Notes under the pieces: generated by a model | What the model was told of the DNA's origin: nothing | Database searches by the model: none | What the model saw: the letters and a program-made list of their open reading frames with translations, nothing else | Assembly: GCF_001039575.1 (NCBI RefSeq) | Contig: NZ_JIBT01000038.1 | Location: 1 to 64,000, forward strand | Length of the DNA stretch: 64,000 bases | DNA from: Halomonas sp. PR-M31 | Lineage (GTDB): Bacteria > Pseudomonadota > Gammaproteobacteria > Pseudomonadales > Halomonadaceae | Direction of reading: 5' to 3' | Translations under genes and position numbers: made by a program | Shown: positions 48,570 to 57,460 of the stretch, piece by piece | How positions within the stretch are numbered: the first letter of the stretch is position 1 | How the letters are laid out: every line of letters starts with the position of its first letter

Positions 48570-49799
48570 CTAACTATGCCACCAGCGATTGGGTTCAACG
48601 TCGACCGCAGCCATATCCGCAGGGATCTCCCGAGCAATGCCGTGAATCTCTTGGTAGACATCGATACCACCGGCCCAACCGTTGAGCCGTTCACGCCACT
48701 GCTCCCAAGGCGCTGGGTTGAACTCCGGTGCGCACATTTGGGCAGCTTGCCGGCGTATTTCATCGGAAAGCGGGGCCACTCGAACATTGTGCTTACCGAA
48801 GACGGTACTGGAGGGAGGATTTTCAAAGGCACCCACTACTTGTGTTTGAGCCGCTTCGTTCATGCCGTGAGTGAAAATCTGCGCCGTATAGGCGGACTCC
48901 ATTACCTGATCCTGTAAATCGCTACCCAGCGTGTCGAACACCGGCAGGCTCATAGCGGTATGTTCAGTGCCGGCAAAAAAGCGCAGATCCACCGCTTGAG
49001 ACACGACTGGCGCCATACCCGCATGGGCCACCGCTGCCATCCAGGCTTCTGCACCATCGAACAGGCCTTGGCGCAATCCGTCCAGGGTTTTTTCCCAAGC
49101 CACTGGCACCGGATTGAGATTGAGCTCTCGCATGGTGATGCGCCCAAGCTGGCTGCCAGCGACCCGATTTCTAGTGCCGGACAAATCTTCTAGACTGGCC
49201 ACCAGCGGCTTGCCCGCCCATTTTAGCCCCAGCATCAGACCACGCAGATCGCAATGGGTGAACAAAAACTGAATATCATGGCAGCGGCGCAAAGGTTCGC
49301 GCAGCAGCTTCTCACTGCGTGGGTCGTAGAAAAAATGGAACATCGACGCCCTAGACGGAAACATGTAGGCAAAGTCAAGCACGTTGTAATAAGGAGCTCC
49401 GATCGCGGAATTTTGGGTCGAGCCCGAGAAGATATCCACGCTGCCCTGCTGGATCCTGCTCACGCCATCGTGCTCATTGCACGCCTCGTTACTGTCCACG
49501 AAGTCCACGCGAATAGCGCCATTGCTACGGGCTTCCAAGTCCCGGGTGAAGAACAGCTGGCTGGAATTCTGAATGTTCTGATGACGTTCGTTACAGCCCG
49601 AAGCGGCGAAACGCAGAACATGTTTCGGAGTGGTTCGGCGTCGTCTCTTCTCTTCTTTCTCCGCAGCTCGCGCCAAACTAGAAGCGCCCAGGGTTGCGCC
49701 CAGGCCAGAGGCGGCCAGCAAGGTCGAAGTCAGGCCGAAGCGACCAGAAATACCGACGAAATCGCGGCGAGAAATGCCGTTGTCTTCTTGTTGGCTCAT
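48570..49799 (-). CDS. TRAP transporter substrate-binding protein (DctP family), Tat signal
   Basis: 409 residues. The N-terminus carries a twin-arginine motif SRRDFVG followed by a hydrophobic stretch, so export by the Tat pathway is likely. The remainder has DctP features: a LRFAAS opening strand, a GSTQNSAIGAPYYNVLDF segment, and LEDLSGTRNRVAGSQLG with the conserved carboxylate-binding Arg region. I start at ATG 49799 (AGGAG 7 nt upstream), discarding a 97-codon extension. No DctQ or DctM membrane subunits are adjacent, so the partner must be elsewhere. The substrate is unknown. Confidence 0.85.
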   Translation of the reverse strand: MSQQEDNGISRRDFVGISGRFGLTSTLLAASGLGATLGASSLARAAEKEEKRRRRTTPKHVLRFAASGCNERHQNIQNSSQLFFTRDLEARSNGAIRVDFVDSNEACNEHDGVSRIQQGSVDIFSGSTQNSAIGAPYYNVLDFAYMFPSRASMFHFFYDPRSEKLLREPLRRCHDIQFLFTHCDLRGLMLGLKWAGKPLVASLEDLSGTRNRVAGSQLGRITMRELNLNPVPVAWEKTLDGLRQGLFDGAEAWMAAVAHAGMAPVVSQAVDLRFFAGTEHTAMSLPVFDTLGSDLQDQVMESAYTAQIFTHGMNEAAQTQVVGAFENPPSSTVFGKHNVRVAPLSDEIRRQAAQMCAPEFNPAPWEQWRERLNGWAGGIDVYQEIHGIAREIPADMAAVDVEPNRWWHS

Positions 49800-49833
49800 A
49801 AGAAAGCTCCTGCTGTCTTGTCTGCTGCGGTAA

Positions 49834-50556
49834 TCATCGTTGCCTCTCCAGCAAGCGCTGCATCGCCGCCGTAGGTCTTTCAAGTTTGCTATGTCGACGG
49901 CTCTCGGCGTAGCTGTCGTTGAACACCTCGAAATAGTCGTCGAGCACCTCGGCGGCGACAGTATCGCCGCTTTGACGCAACAGCTCCGCGGCAACCTCCG
50001 CGGTGCATAGATGCGATGCCGAGGCGGGTTTACGCAAGTGATAGCGGGTGAGACGTTCGGTATGCAGGGGCAGCACCGGCAGACGCGCAAGATAAGGGCT
50101 CTTGCGAAAGATACGCCGAGCCTGTCGCCAGGTACCGTCGAGAATGATGAACACCGGAATGCGCCCTTCTCGTTTTGCCTGCTTTACCGAGTCGATATCG
50201 ACGACCCGTTCAGCATAGTCCGGCTGGTCGTCGGGAAAGACGAGAAAAGGGGCAAAACGCGGATCATCGAGATGGTCGAGCAATGCAATGTCTGGCGCGG
50301 TGCGATACCAAGTGAAGACCTCTGTGGTGTCGAGAATATCGCCGATCAGCCGGCCGGTATTGGTCGGCTTGTTATGTTCCAGCGGATGGGTCAACAGCCA
50401 GAAGCGCGCTTTGCTTTCGGTTTTCACCCGGTAAGGGCACAGACAGTTCAACAGCGGCAGACGACACCCCTCGCAGCGAGTGACGAAGCTGCCTCTGGCT
50501 TTGAAAGGACGACGAGGTGGAGAAGATACGCATTGATCCGGGTCCGATAGCGTCAT
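49834..50556 (-). CDS. DTW-domain tRNA-uridine aminocarboxypropyltransferase (TapT-like)
   Basis: 240 residues. An N-terminal Cys cluster (CEGCRLPLLNCLCPYR) probably binds zinc, and the signature LDGTWRQARRI carries the DxTW motif. DTW proteins transfer the 3-amino-3-carboxypropyl group from SAM to uridine, forming acp3U in tRNA (known for E. coli TapT). ATG 50556 overlaps the SBF transporter stop by 4 nt. Ends in a basic, helix-rich tail. Confidence 0.88.
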   Translation of the reverse strand: MTLSDPDQCVSSPPRRPFKARGSFVTRCEGCRLPLLNCLCPYRVKTESKARFWLLTHPLEHNKPTNTGRLIGDILDTTEVFTWYRTAPDIALLDHLDDPRFAPFLVFPDDQPDYAERVVDIDSVKQAKREGRIPVFIILDGTWRQARRIFRKSPYLARLPVLPLHTERLTRYHLRKPASASHLCTAEVAAELLRQSGDTVAAEVLDDYFEVFNDSYAESRRHSKLERPTAAMQRLLERQR

Positions 50557-51509
50557 GGCGTATTTAGCTGCTTCCTTGCTAATGTGTCGTCGGTATCCAC
50601 CGGTCGGCGCTTCCAGTAGCCCGCCAGCAGTGAGCCGGAAACGTTGTGCCAAATGGAGAAAAGCGCACCGGGCAAGGCCGCCGTGGCGCTGAAGAACTGA
50701 TTGGCCAGGGTCACCGCGAGTCCGGAATTTTGCATACCCACCTCGATGGCAAGGGTTCTTGCCACCCGCTTGTCGAAGCCGCACAGCCGGCCAATGCCGT
50801 AGCCCCCTACCAGACCGATGGCGTTGTGCAGTATCACCGCAAGTGCCACCAAGGGCCCAAGGGTCGCCAATCGATCTGCATTGAGCCCCACCACGATGGC
50901 GATGATCAAAACGATGGCTGCCATGGCAACCGTTGCCAACATGGGCTCGATACGGCGCAGCTGGCGGCCCAGAAAATGGTGAACGAGTACACCGAGGGCA
51001 ATGGGCGCGATGACAAGCTGGGCGATGCTCAAAAACATGCCCCCCGCCGGCACCTGAACGCTTTCACCGACCAGCAGCAATGTTAGAAGCGGTGTTGCCA
51101 CCACGGATACCAGGGTCGACATCAGGGTCATGGAGACGGAAAGCGCCACATGACCACCGGCCAGCCAGGTGATGACGTTCGACGCGGTGCCCCCGGCGGT
51201 TGCACCGACCAGCACCATGCCGGTAGTGAGCGCTGCATCGAGGCCGAGCAGCCAGGAAACGGCCAGGGCAGCCAGGGGCATCACCGAGAACTGCAGTATG
51301 ACCCCGACCGCCACCGGCAAGGGGGCGCGAATCACATTGAGGAAATCCTGCCGGGAGAGCGTCAGCCCCATGGCAAACATGATAACCGCCAATAGCAGCT
51401 TGATCTGACCGGCAAGTCCGGTAAACCAGTCTGGCTGCCAGGCAGCAGCGAGGGCGAAAAGAATCGCCCAGAGAGGAAACAGGCGATTGATCTGCTCGAA
51501 AATGGACAT
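50553..51509 (-). CDS. bile acid:sodium symporter (SBF) family transporter
   Basis: 318 residues with about 10 membrane helices, starting MSIFEQINRLFPLWAIL and carrying AMGLTLSRQDF, GATAGGTASNVITWLAGG and the later VEVGMQNSGLAV-like segment (EVGMQNSGLAVTLA) typical of the BASS/SBF family. Substrates range from bile acids to pantothenate or organic anions; none can be assigned here. ATG 51509 lies 10 nt after the sirtuin stop and follows AGAG. The downstream gene is coupled by a 4-nt overlap. Confidence 0.88.
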   Translation of the reverse strand: MSIFEQINRLFPLWAILFALAAAWQPDWFTGLAGQIKLLLAVIMFAMGLTLSRQDFLNVIRAPLPVAVGVILQFSVMPLAALAVSWLLGLDAALTTGMVLVGATAGGTASNVITWLAGGHVALSVSMTLMSTLVSVVATPLLTLLLVGESVQVPAGGMFLSIAQLVIAPIALGVLVHHFLGRQLRRIEPMLATVAMAAIVLIIAIVVGLNADRLATLGPLVALAVILHNAIGLVGGYGIGRLCGFDKRVARTLAIEVGMQNSGLAVTLANQFFSATAALPGALFSIWHNVSGSLLAGYWKRRPVDTDDTLARKQLNTP

Positions 51510-51519
51510 TATGAACTCT

Positions 51520-52236
51520 TCAAGGGATCTCGAGGCGTCGCTGACGACGCCAGTGCTCGACCAGAGGGGGCACACCCTGACTGGCCGGCGCATCGATGGC
51601 TCGCACCCAGTTAGGGGACAGCGTTGATGCATTGGGGTCCACCAGGATACAGGGGCAGTCGTTGGGGGCCTCGTGCAGCAGCATGGCGGCGGGCATGACC
51701 GCAAGCGACGTGCCCACTACCAGCAGCAGATCCGCCTGGGTGACGATATCGCAGGCGTCACCATAAGCGGGCACCGCCTCGCCGAACCACACCACATCGG
51801 GTCGAAGCTGGCTGCCTTTGTCACAGAGATCACCCAGCTTGATGCCGCCCCGTGGCAGCGGATAGACCAGCCGTGGATCAGCGCTCGAACGCGCCCTGAG
51901 CACTTCCCCATGCAGATGCACGACCCGTTTGGAACCGGCCCGCTCGTGCAGATCGTCGATGTTCTGGGTGATGATGCTGACATCAAAGTCCGCCTCGAGC
52001 TCGGCCAGAGCACAATGAGCGGGATTGGGTTTGGCACGACGCACCTGGGCACGACGCTCGTCGTAAAAGCGCAGCACCAGCGCCGGATCGCGTTGCCATC
52101 CTTCCGGGGTGGCAACATCCTGGATGGCGTGGTTTTCCCATAGGCCATCGCCATCGCGAAAGGTCTTGAGACCGCTTTCGGCGCTGATACCCGCCCCAGT
52201 GAGCACCACCAGGCGCTGTCTGGCATTTGTCGTCAT
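51520..52236 (-). CDS. SIR2-family NAD-dependent protein deacylase (zinc-less type)
   Basis: 238 residues with the NAD pocket TGAGISAESGLKTFRD (about 12-27), TQNIDDLHERAG and the catalytic His in VVHLHGEVL. The two CxxC zinc pairs of classical CobB are absent; in that place are RSSADPRLVYPLPRGGIKLGD and a single Cys, followed by GSQLRPDVVWFGEAVP. This matches a bacterial sirtuin subgroup without structural zinc. It could deacylate Acs at Lys610 or other targets (inference). Start ATG 52236; four further codons are open upstream. It lies between aceK and the SBF gene. Confidence 0.88.
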   Translation of the reverse strand: MTTNARQRLVVLTGAGISAESGLKTFRDGDGLWENHAIQDVATPEGWQRDPALVLRFYDERRAQVRRAKPNPAHCALAELEADFDVSIITQNIDDLHERAGSKRVVHLHGEVLRARSSADPRLVYPLPRGGIKLGDLCDKGSQLRPDVVWFGEAVPAYGDACDIVTQADLLLVVGTSLAVMPAAMLLHEAPNDCPCILVDPNASTLSPNWVRAIDAPASQGVPPLVEHWRRQRRLEIP

Positions 52237-52308
52237 CTTGTCTCGCATTCAGTCCTTGAGCCGGTAAGTCAGTGAATCGATAAGTCATTGAATCGATAAG
52301 TCATTGAA

Positions 52309-54065
52309 TCAGTAAGTCAGCACCGCCTGATCGCCACCGGCGAAGCGCTGCTTGTTGCGATAGGGGTAGACATCGATCACCTGCCCTTCCGTGATCGCAT
52401 TTTGCAGCCCTTGCCAGTAATTCGCCTCGAAAAGCTCCGGGTGCAGCTCCAGAAACAGACGCCGCAGCTTGATATCCGCGAACAGAAACGGGCCAAACTC
52501 CTCGGGGAAAATATCATTCGGGCCGACGGAGTACCACGGCTCGTCCATCATCTCCTGTTCCGGATAACGAGCTTCTGGAATTTTCCGAAAGTTGCACTCC
52601 GTGAGATAGCAGATTTCATCGTAGTCATAAAACACCACCCGACCATGACGGGTCACCCCGAAGTTCTTGAGCAGCATGTCGCCGGGAAAAATGTTCGCCG
52701 CCGCCATCTGTTTGATGGCGTTGCCGTAATCCTTGAGGATGGCCCGGGTCTCCTGCTCGTCGCTCTGCTCCAGATAAAGATTGAGCGGCATCATCATGCG
52801 TTCGGTGTAGCAGTGCTTGATGAGCACCTTGTCGTCTCGAAGCTCCACGGTCGAGGGCGCCACCTCGAGCAGTTCTTTCAGGCATTCTGGATCGAAATGA
52901 TCCTTGCGGGCGATGAAGTTGGAAAATTCCTGGGTATCCGCCATGCGCCCCACCCGGTCATGACGTTTGACCAGGCGATACTTCTCCCGCACGTTGTCGC
53001 GGCTCATCGCCTTGGAAGGATCGAAGCGATCTTGATGATCTTGAACACGGTTCGATAAGAAGGCAGCACGAACACCGCCATGACCATGCCGCGAACCCCT
53101 GGAGCAATGATGAAACGATCCTGGCGCTTGGCGATATGCTGGTTGAGCGCACGAAAGAACTCGGTCTTGCCGTGCTTGAAAAAGCCGATCGCGGCATAAA
53201 GCTCACCCTCGGGCTTGTCTGGCATCAGCTCCTGCAGATAGCCAACGAACTCTCTGGGCACCGGCACATCGACCTGAAAATAGACCCGGGTAAAAGAGAA
53301 GATGATCGATATCTCCACCGGCTCGATGATCACCGTATCCAGCCGTACGCCTCTCACGTCACCCTGGGTTTCATCGTGGACGATGGGAAGCACCAGCGGC
53401 ACCTGGACATCGCCACCGCTCAGGCGCCCCACTAGATAGGCCCCCTTGTTGCGATAGAACACGCTGTTGAGCAGCTCGATCTGTGCGTCCGAGGCATCCC
53501 GCAAGGCCTCAGGCAGATGCGCGTTCAAAAACTCGCTGCCCATTTCAGCATCTCGCGCAAGATCGTCGTAGCAGGTGTCCAGGGAAGCCTCTTTCAACGC
53601 CCAGGCGAGGGCTGCGTGCCAGTCCCCTTCGACTCGGCGGCGGCGCGTCAATTCGATATCCGACCGATGAGCCGCATGGGTTCGGGAGCTATAAACGAAC
53701 ATCCAGTCATTGCGAATATGACGATGATGAAAAATGGAGCAGAACAGTGAGTTGAAGTAGGTTTCCGCCAGCTCATAATCCAGGCGCTGATCGATCAGCT
53801 GCGCGTAGTGCTGCTTGGCCTCGCGCCAATTCTCGCAGTGGGTGAGCTCGTCGTTTTCGAAGGAGCGCTTGAGCCGGGAAAGCGTGTCTCCGACCTTTTC
53901 GTCGTAAAGATTGATGCGTGCCGCCGAGGCTTGCTGAGCATCCCGCCAGGCCGCTTCTGCGAAGCGCCGGCGAGCATCCCGGGTAATCTGTTTGAAGCGT
54001 GAACGATACTCATCGAAGCCATGCAGAATGGTGGCAGCGATACGATAGGCAGGGGACACTTTCAT
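52309..54065 (-). CDS. aceK: isocitrate dehydrogenase kinase/phosphatase, frameshifted
   Basis: AceK phosphorylates and dephosphorylates isocitrate dehydrogenase to divert carbon into the glyoxylate shunt. The upstream part (from ATG 54065, [20 protein letters not shown]) runs through the regulatory domain and into the kinase domain [25 protein letters not shown]. The frame is then lost near 53031, and the rest ([39 protein letters not shown]) follows from 53007. Restoring one G (AAGGATCGC) would give about 585 residues, the normal length. The accidental ATGA overlap at the break could mislead annotators. Confidence 0.88.
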
Positions 54066-54225
54066 TTCGAGATTTCCCACGGCATAAAGCATCAGCATGC
54101 CCAATGCGGCGCAGGATTGCGAGATGCACGACGCCGCTATGGCCATAACTGACCCGGGTCATGTTTCACATTCCAGGAATGCGCTATGCTGCCCGACCAT
54201 CTTCGCCGTGCAATGGACTCATCTC

Positions 54226-55506
54226 ATGGAAGAACCCGGTATCACGCAGCCAGCGCGCAATCACAACGCTCCCAAGACCACCGCCTGGACAAGCCAGGAT
54301 ACGACCTGGATGCTCAGCCTGTTCGGCACCGCCGTGGGCGCGGGTATTCTGTTTCTGCCCATCAACGCGGGTATCGGCGGTTTCTGGCCTTTGGTGCTGA
54401 TGACGCTGCTGATCGGCCCGATGACCTATCTTTCCCACCGCGGTCTGTCCCGCTTCGTCTGTTCATCCTCGATCAAGAACAGCGACATCACCCAAGTCGT
54501 GAAAGAGCACTTTGGTGAGAACGCCGGCCGCGCAATCACCTTGCTCTATTTTCTGGCGATCTACCCCATCGTGCTGATCTACGGGGTGGGCATCACCAAT
54601 ACCGTGGCAAGCTTTCTTACCAATCAGCTAGGCATGACGCCCCCGCCGCGCTGGTTGTTATCCGGGGTGCTGATTGCAGCCATGATGGCGGTCATGTTGG
54701 CCGGTGAGCGCGTCATGCTCAGGGTCACTCAATGGCTGGTCTACCCGCTGGTGGCCATTTTGATCTTCATGTCCCTCTACCTGATCCCGAGCTGGAATCT
54801 GTCGGGTCTTGGCACGATGCCCGAGGGCGGTGATTTTCTTGTCACCGTGTGGCTGACCATTCCGGTGCTGGTATTCTCCTTCAACCATTCGCCGGCGATC
54901 TCCCAGTTTGCGGTCGCCCAGAAACGCAGCCATGGTGATGGGGCTTCCGCCAAGGCAGATGTGATCCTGCGCAATACCACACTCATGCTGGTGAGCTTTG
55001 TGATGCTGTTCGTATTTTCCTGCGTACTGGCGCTCACCCCGGAACAATTGCTCGAGGCCAAGGCGCAAAACCTGCCGATCCTGTCCTATTTGGCCAACGT
55101 GTACGATAGCGGCTTCGTCAGCTATTTCGGTCCGTTGGTGGCGTTCGTGGCCATCGTTTCGTCGTTTTTCGGTCACTACATGGGCGCCAGCGAAGGCTTG
55201 AAGGGCATGGCGCGCAACCTGTTGCAAAGCCAAGGCAGGAGCGTTCATCCCAGCAGGATCAACCGTTTCACCATTGCTTTCATGTTTCTGACGACCTGGG
55301 GCGTGGCCATCATCAACCCCAATATTTTGAACCTGATCGAAACCCTGAGTGGCCCGGTCATCGCCGCGATTCTTTATCTAATGCCCATGTATGCCATTCA
55401 TAAGGTGCCGGCGCTGGCTCCCTACCGCGGTCGCGCCAGCAACGTCTTCGTGACCGTGGCAGGTCTGGTGGCCATGAGCGCCATCCTGTACGGCCTTTTC
55501 GGTTGA
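54226..55506 (+). CDS. HAAAP-family amino-acid permease, SdaC/serine-threonine type
   Basis: 426 residues with about 11 membrane helices. [23 protein letters not shown] at the start and [22 protein letters not shown] in the middle are typical of serine/threonine transporters in the hydroxy and aromatic amino acid permease family (SdaC, TdcC). The substrate is inferred from this subgroup. ATG 54226 (MEEPGITQP) is chosen since the first helix follows; 43 codons are open upstream. It is divergent from aceK and is followed 7 nt later by truC. Confidence 0.88.
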   Translation: MEEPGITQPARNHNAPKTTAWTSQDTTWMLSLFGTAVGAGILFLPINAGIGGFWPLVLMTLLIGPMTYLSHRGLSRFVCSSSIKNSDITQVVKEHFGENAGRAITLLYFLAIYPIVLIYGVGITNTVASFLTNQLGMTPPPRWLLSGVLIAAMMAVMLAGERVMLRVTQWLVYPLVAILIFMSLYLIPSWNLSGLGTMPEGGDFLVTVWLTIPVLVFSFNHSPAISQFAVAQKRSHGDGASAKADVILRNTTLMLVSFVMLFVFSCVLALTPEQLLEAKAQNLPILSYLANVYDSGFVSYFGPLVAFVAIVSSFFGHYMGASEGLKGMARNLLQSQGRSVHPSRINRFTIAFMFLTTWGVAIINPNILNLIETLSGPVIAAILYLMPMYAIHKVPALAPYRGRASNVFVTVAGLVAMSAILYGLFG

Positions 55507-55513
55507 TTCCTCG

Positions 55514-56320
55514 ATGAGCGGCGAGCCTTTAAGGATTCTTTACCAGGACGAGCAGCTGGTCGCGGTGCACAAACCTTCCGGGCTATTGGTGCATCGCACG
55601 GCCCTGGCCAAGGGCGAGACACGTTTTGCCCTGCAGATTTTGCGGGATCAGCTGGGTCAACGGGTTTATCCGGTCCATCGCCTGGATCGCCCCACTTGCG
55701 GCATCCTGCTGTTTGCGCTGACCCCTGATATGGCCAGCACGCTAGCGGCCCAGTTCAGCGCTCAACAGGTACAAAAATGCTACCTGGCGGTGGTACGGGG
55801 TGTTGGCCCCGAACGGGAATGCCTTGATTGGCCGCTGCGGGAAGAGGATGGCCGACGCCCCAAGAGCGAGATGCCGGAACAGGCTGCCCGCACCGAGATA
55901 CGTCGGCTAGACAGCGTCGAACTGCCGATTGCCATCGACCGCTACCCCCAGGCCCGCTATTCGCTGATGGAAATTCACCCGCTGACCGGGCGGCGCCATC
56001 AGATTCGGCGCCACCTTTCCCGACGCGGCTATCCGATCATCGGCGATGCCAAGCATGGCAAGGGCGTGCACAATCGCTTCTTCCGGGAACGACTCGAGTG
56101 CCCAAACCTGCTGCTGGCGGCGGTTGGGCTTGGCCTCTGGCATCCGAAGCGTCGAGCGATGCTGCATTTGAGTTCCGCGCCTGATAGGGATATGAGCCGG
56201 CTATTCGAACGCTTGGGCTGGTCCGGGCACTTGCCAGAGAATGGCGCTAATTGGCAAGAGGCTCATCTGGCCCATCATCATTATCATCAACATCGCGTTA
56301 GGCAGACCCGCCGAGTCATC
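55514..56320 (+). CDS. truC: tRNA pseudouridine synthase TruC (RluA family), N-terminal part of an open fused frame
   Basis: Residues 1 to about 245 match RluA-type TruC, which makes pseudouridine 65 in tRNA. Catalytic Asp58 lies in HRLDRPTCGILLFAL; LTGRRHQIRRHLSRRGYPIIGD and the FERLGWSGHLPEN end are also characteristic. After LPEN the frame stays open through a His-rich stretch into TcdA at 56321. An extra G near 56243 would give LPENGR and a TAA stop at 56248-56250, the normal TruC end. I therefore think the native gene ends there. Confidence 0.85.
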
Positions 56321-57142
56321 ATGAACCCCTTTGAACCCACCCCCATCACCAACGATTACGATTTGCGCTTCGGCGGCATTCGCAGGCTCTATGGCGCCCG
56401 TGCCGCGGAGCGCTTTCGTCGATCTCATGTGGTGGTCGTGGGTGTCGGAGGCGTCGGCAGCTGGGCGGTGGAGGCCCTGGCGCGAGCCGGTATCGGCAAG
56501 CTGACGTTGATCGATCTCGACGATGTCTGTGTCTCCAACATCAATCGCCAGCTGCACGCCCTGGAGGGCACCATCGGACGACCCAAGGTGGATGTGCTGG
56601 CCGAGCGTTGCCGGGCCATCAATCCGGCTATCGAGGTGGTGGCGGACACGGCCTTCGTCACACCGAAAAATCTTCCTGAGCGCATCCCTGAGGACACGGA
56701 TCATCTCATCGATGCCATCGATAGCGTGGTGGCCAAGACTGCCCTGATCGCCTGGTGCAAGCGTCGCAAGATCCGGCTCACCGTCACTGGCGCCGCCGGA
56801 GGCCAGACCGATCCAACCCGTATCCAGGTAGCTGATCTGACCCGCACGGAGCACGACCCGCTGCTGGCCAAGGTACGTTCCCGGCTGCGGCGGGATTTTG
56901 GTTTTTCCCGCAATCCAAAAAGACGCTTTGGCGTGGAATGCGTCTATTCTGATGAACAGCTGATCTATCCGCGCAGTGACGGTGAGGTCTGTCTACAGAA
57001 ACCCGGCAACGGCGAAGTTACCCGTCTTGACTGCGCCAGCGGTTTCGGCGCCGCGACCTTTGTCACCGGCAGCTTTGGCTTCGTCGCCGCGTCTCGAGCA
57101 TTGGCGCGACTGGCGATCATCAAGGGAACTTGCGATGAATAA
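56321..57142 (+). CDS. tcdA: tRNA threonylcarbamoyladenosine dehydratase TcdA (CsdL)
   Basis: 273 residues of E1-like ThiF/HesA fold. The ATP-binding GVGGVGSWAVEALARAG, LIDLDDVCVSNINRQLHA and catalytic Cys region ECVYSDE are present. TcdA cyclises t6A37 of tRNA to ct6A using ATP. In this sequence it continues the truC frame without a stop (542 residues together). ATG 56321 (MNPFEPTPI) is the family start but has only a weak ribosome binding site. Its stop overlaps the DUF1653 start by 8 nt. Confidence 0.88.
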   Translation: MNPFEPTPITNDYDLRFGGIRRLYGARAAERFRRSHVVVVGVGGVGSWAVEALARAGIGKLTLIDLDDVCVSNINRQLHALEGTIGRPKVDVLAERCRAINPAIEVVADTAFVTPKNLPERIPEDTDHLIDAIDSVVAKTALIAWCKRRKIRLTVTGAAGGQTDPTRIQVADLTRTEHDPLLAKVRSRLRRDFGFSRNPKRRFGVECVYSDEQLIYPRSDGEVCLQKPGNGEVTRLDCASGFGAATFVTGSFGFVAASRALARLAIIKGTCDE

Positions 57143-57368
57143 TGAACATCCTCGCCTCGTACCGGGCATCTATCGTCACTACAAGGGGCAGAGCTACGAG
57201 GTCATCGGCCTGGCTCACCACAGTGAAACCGAAGAGCCTCTGGTCGTCTATCGCGCGCTATACGGCGATTATGGTTTATGGGTACGTCCGCTTGGCATGT
57301 TTGGCGAGACCGTTGAGGTCCAGGGAGAACCCCTGCCGCGCTTTGAGCTGGAAGTTGCTTTCAAATAA
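57135..57368 (+). CDS. DUF1653 domain protein
   Basis: 77 residues matching the DUF1653 pattern: LVPGIYRHYKGQSYEVIGLAHHSETEEPLVVYRALYG, then LWVRPLGMFGE. Small single-domain protein, probably a beta-barrel, of unknown function. ATG 57135 lies inside the tcdA end (8-nt overlap) and follows GGGAAC. The AT-rich run TATTTTTTGC follows the stop. Confidence 0.88.
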   Translation: MNNEHPRLVPGIYRHYKGQSYEVIGLAHHSETEEPLVVYRALYGDYGLWVRPLGMFGETVEVQGEPLPRFELEVAFK

Positions 57369-57460
57369 TATTTTTTGCAACGGTTACCCATAAAGCATTG
57401 GCAGATCCCAGGAAAGGGACGATGCTGACAACTGATTCACGCAGCACTCAAGGATGATCC

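Noticed and set aside
52309..53007. Natural split AceK with translational coupling
   Set aside because: Family sequence is continuous across the break after adding one G, and five other genes show the same kind of defect.
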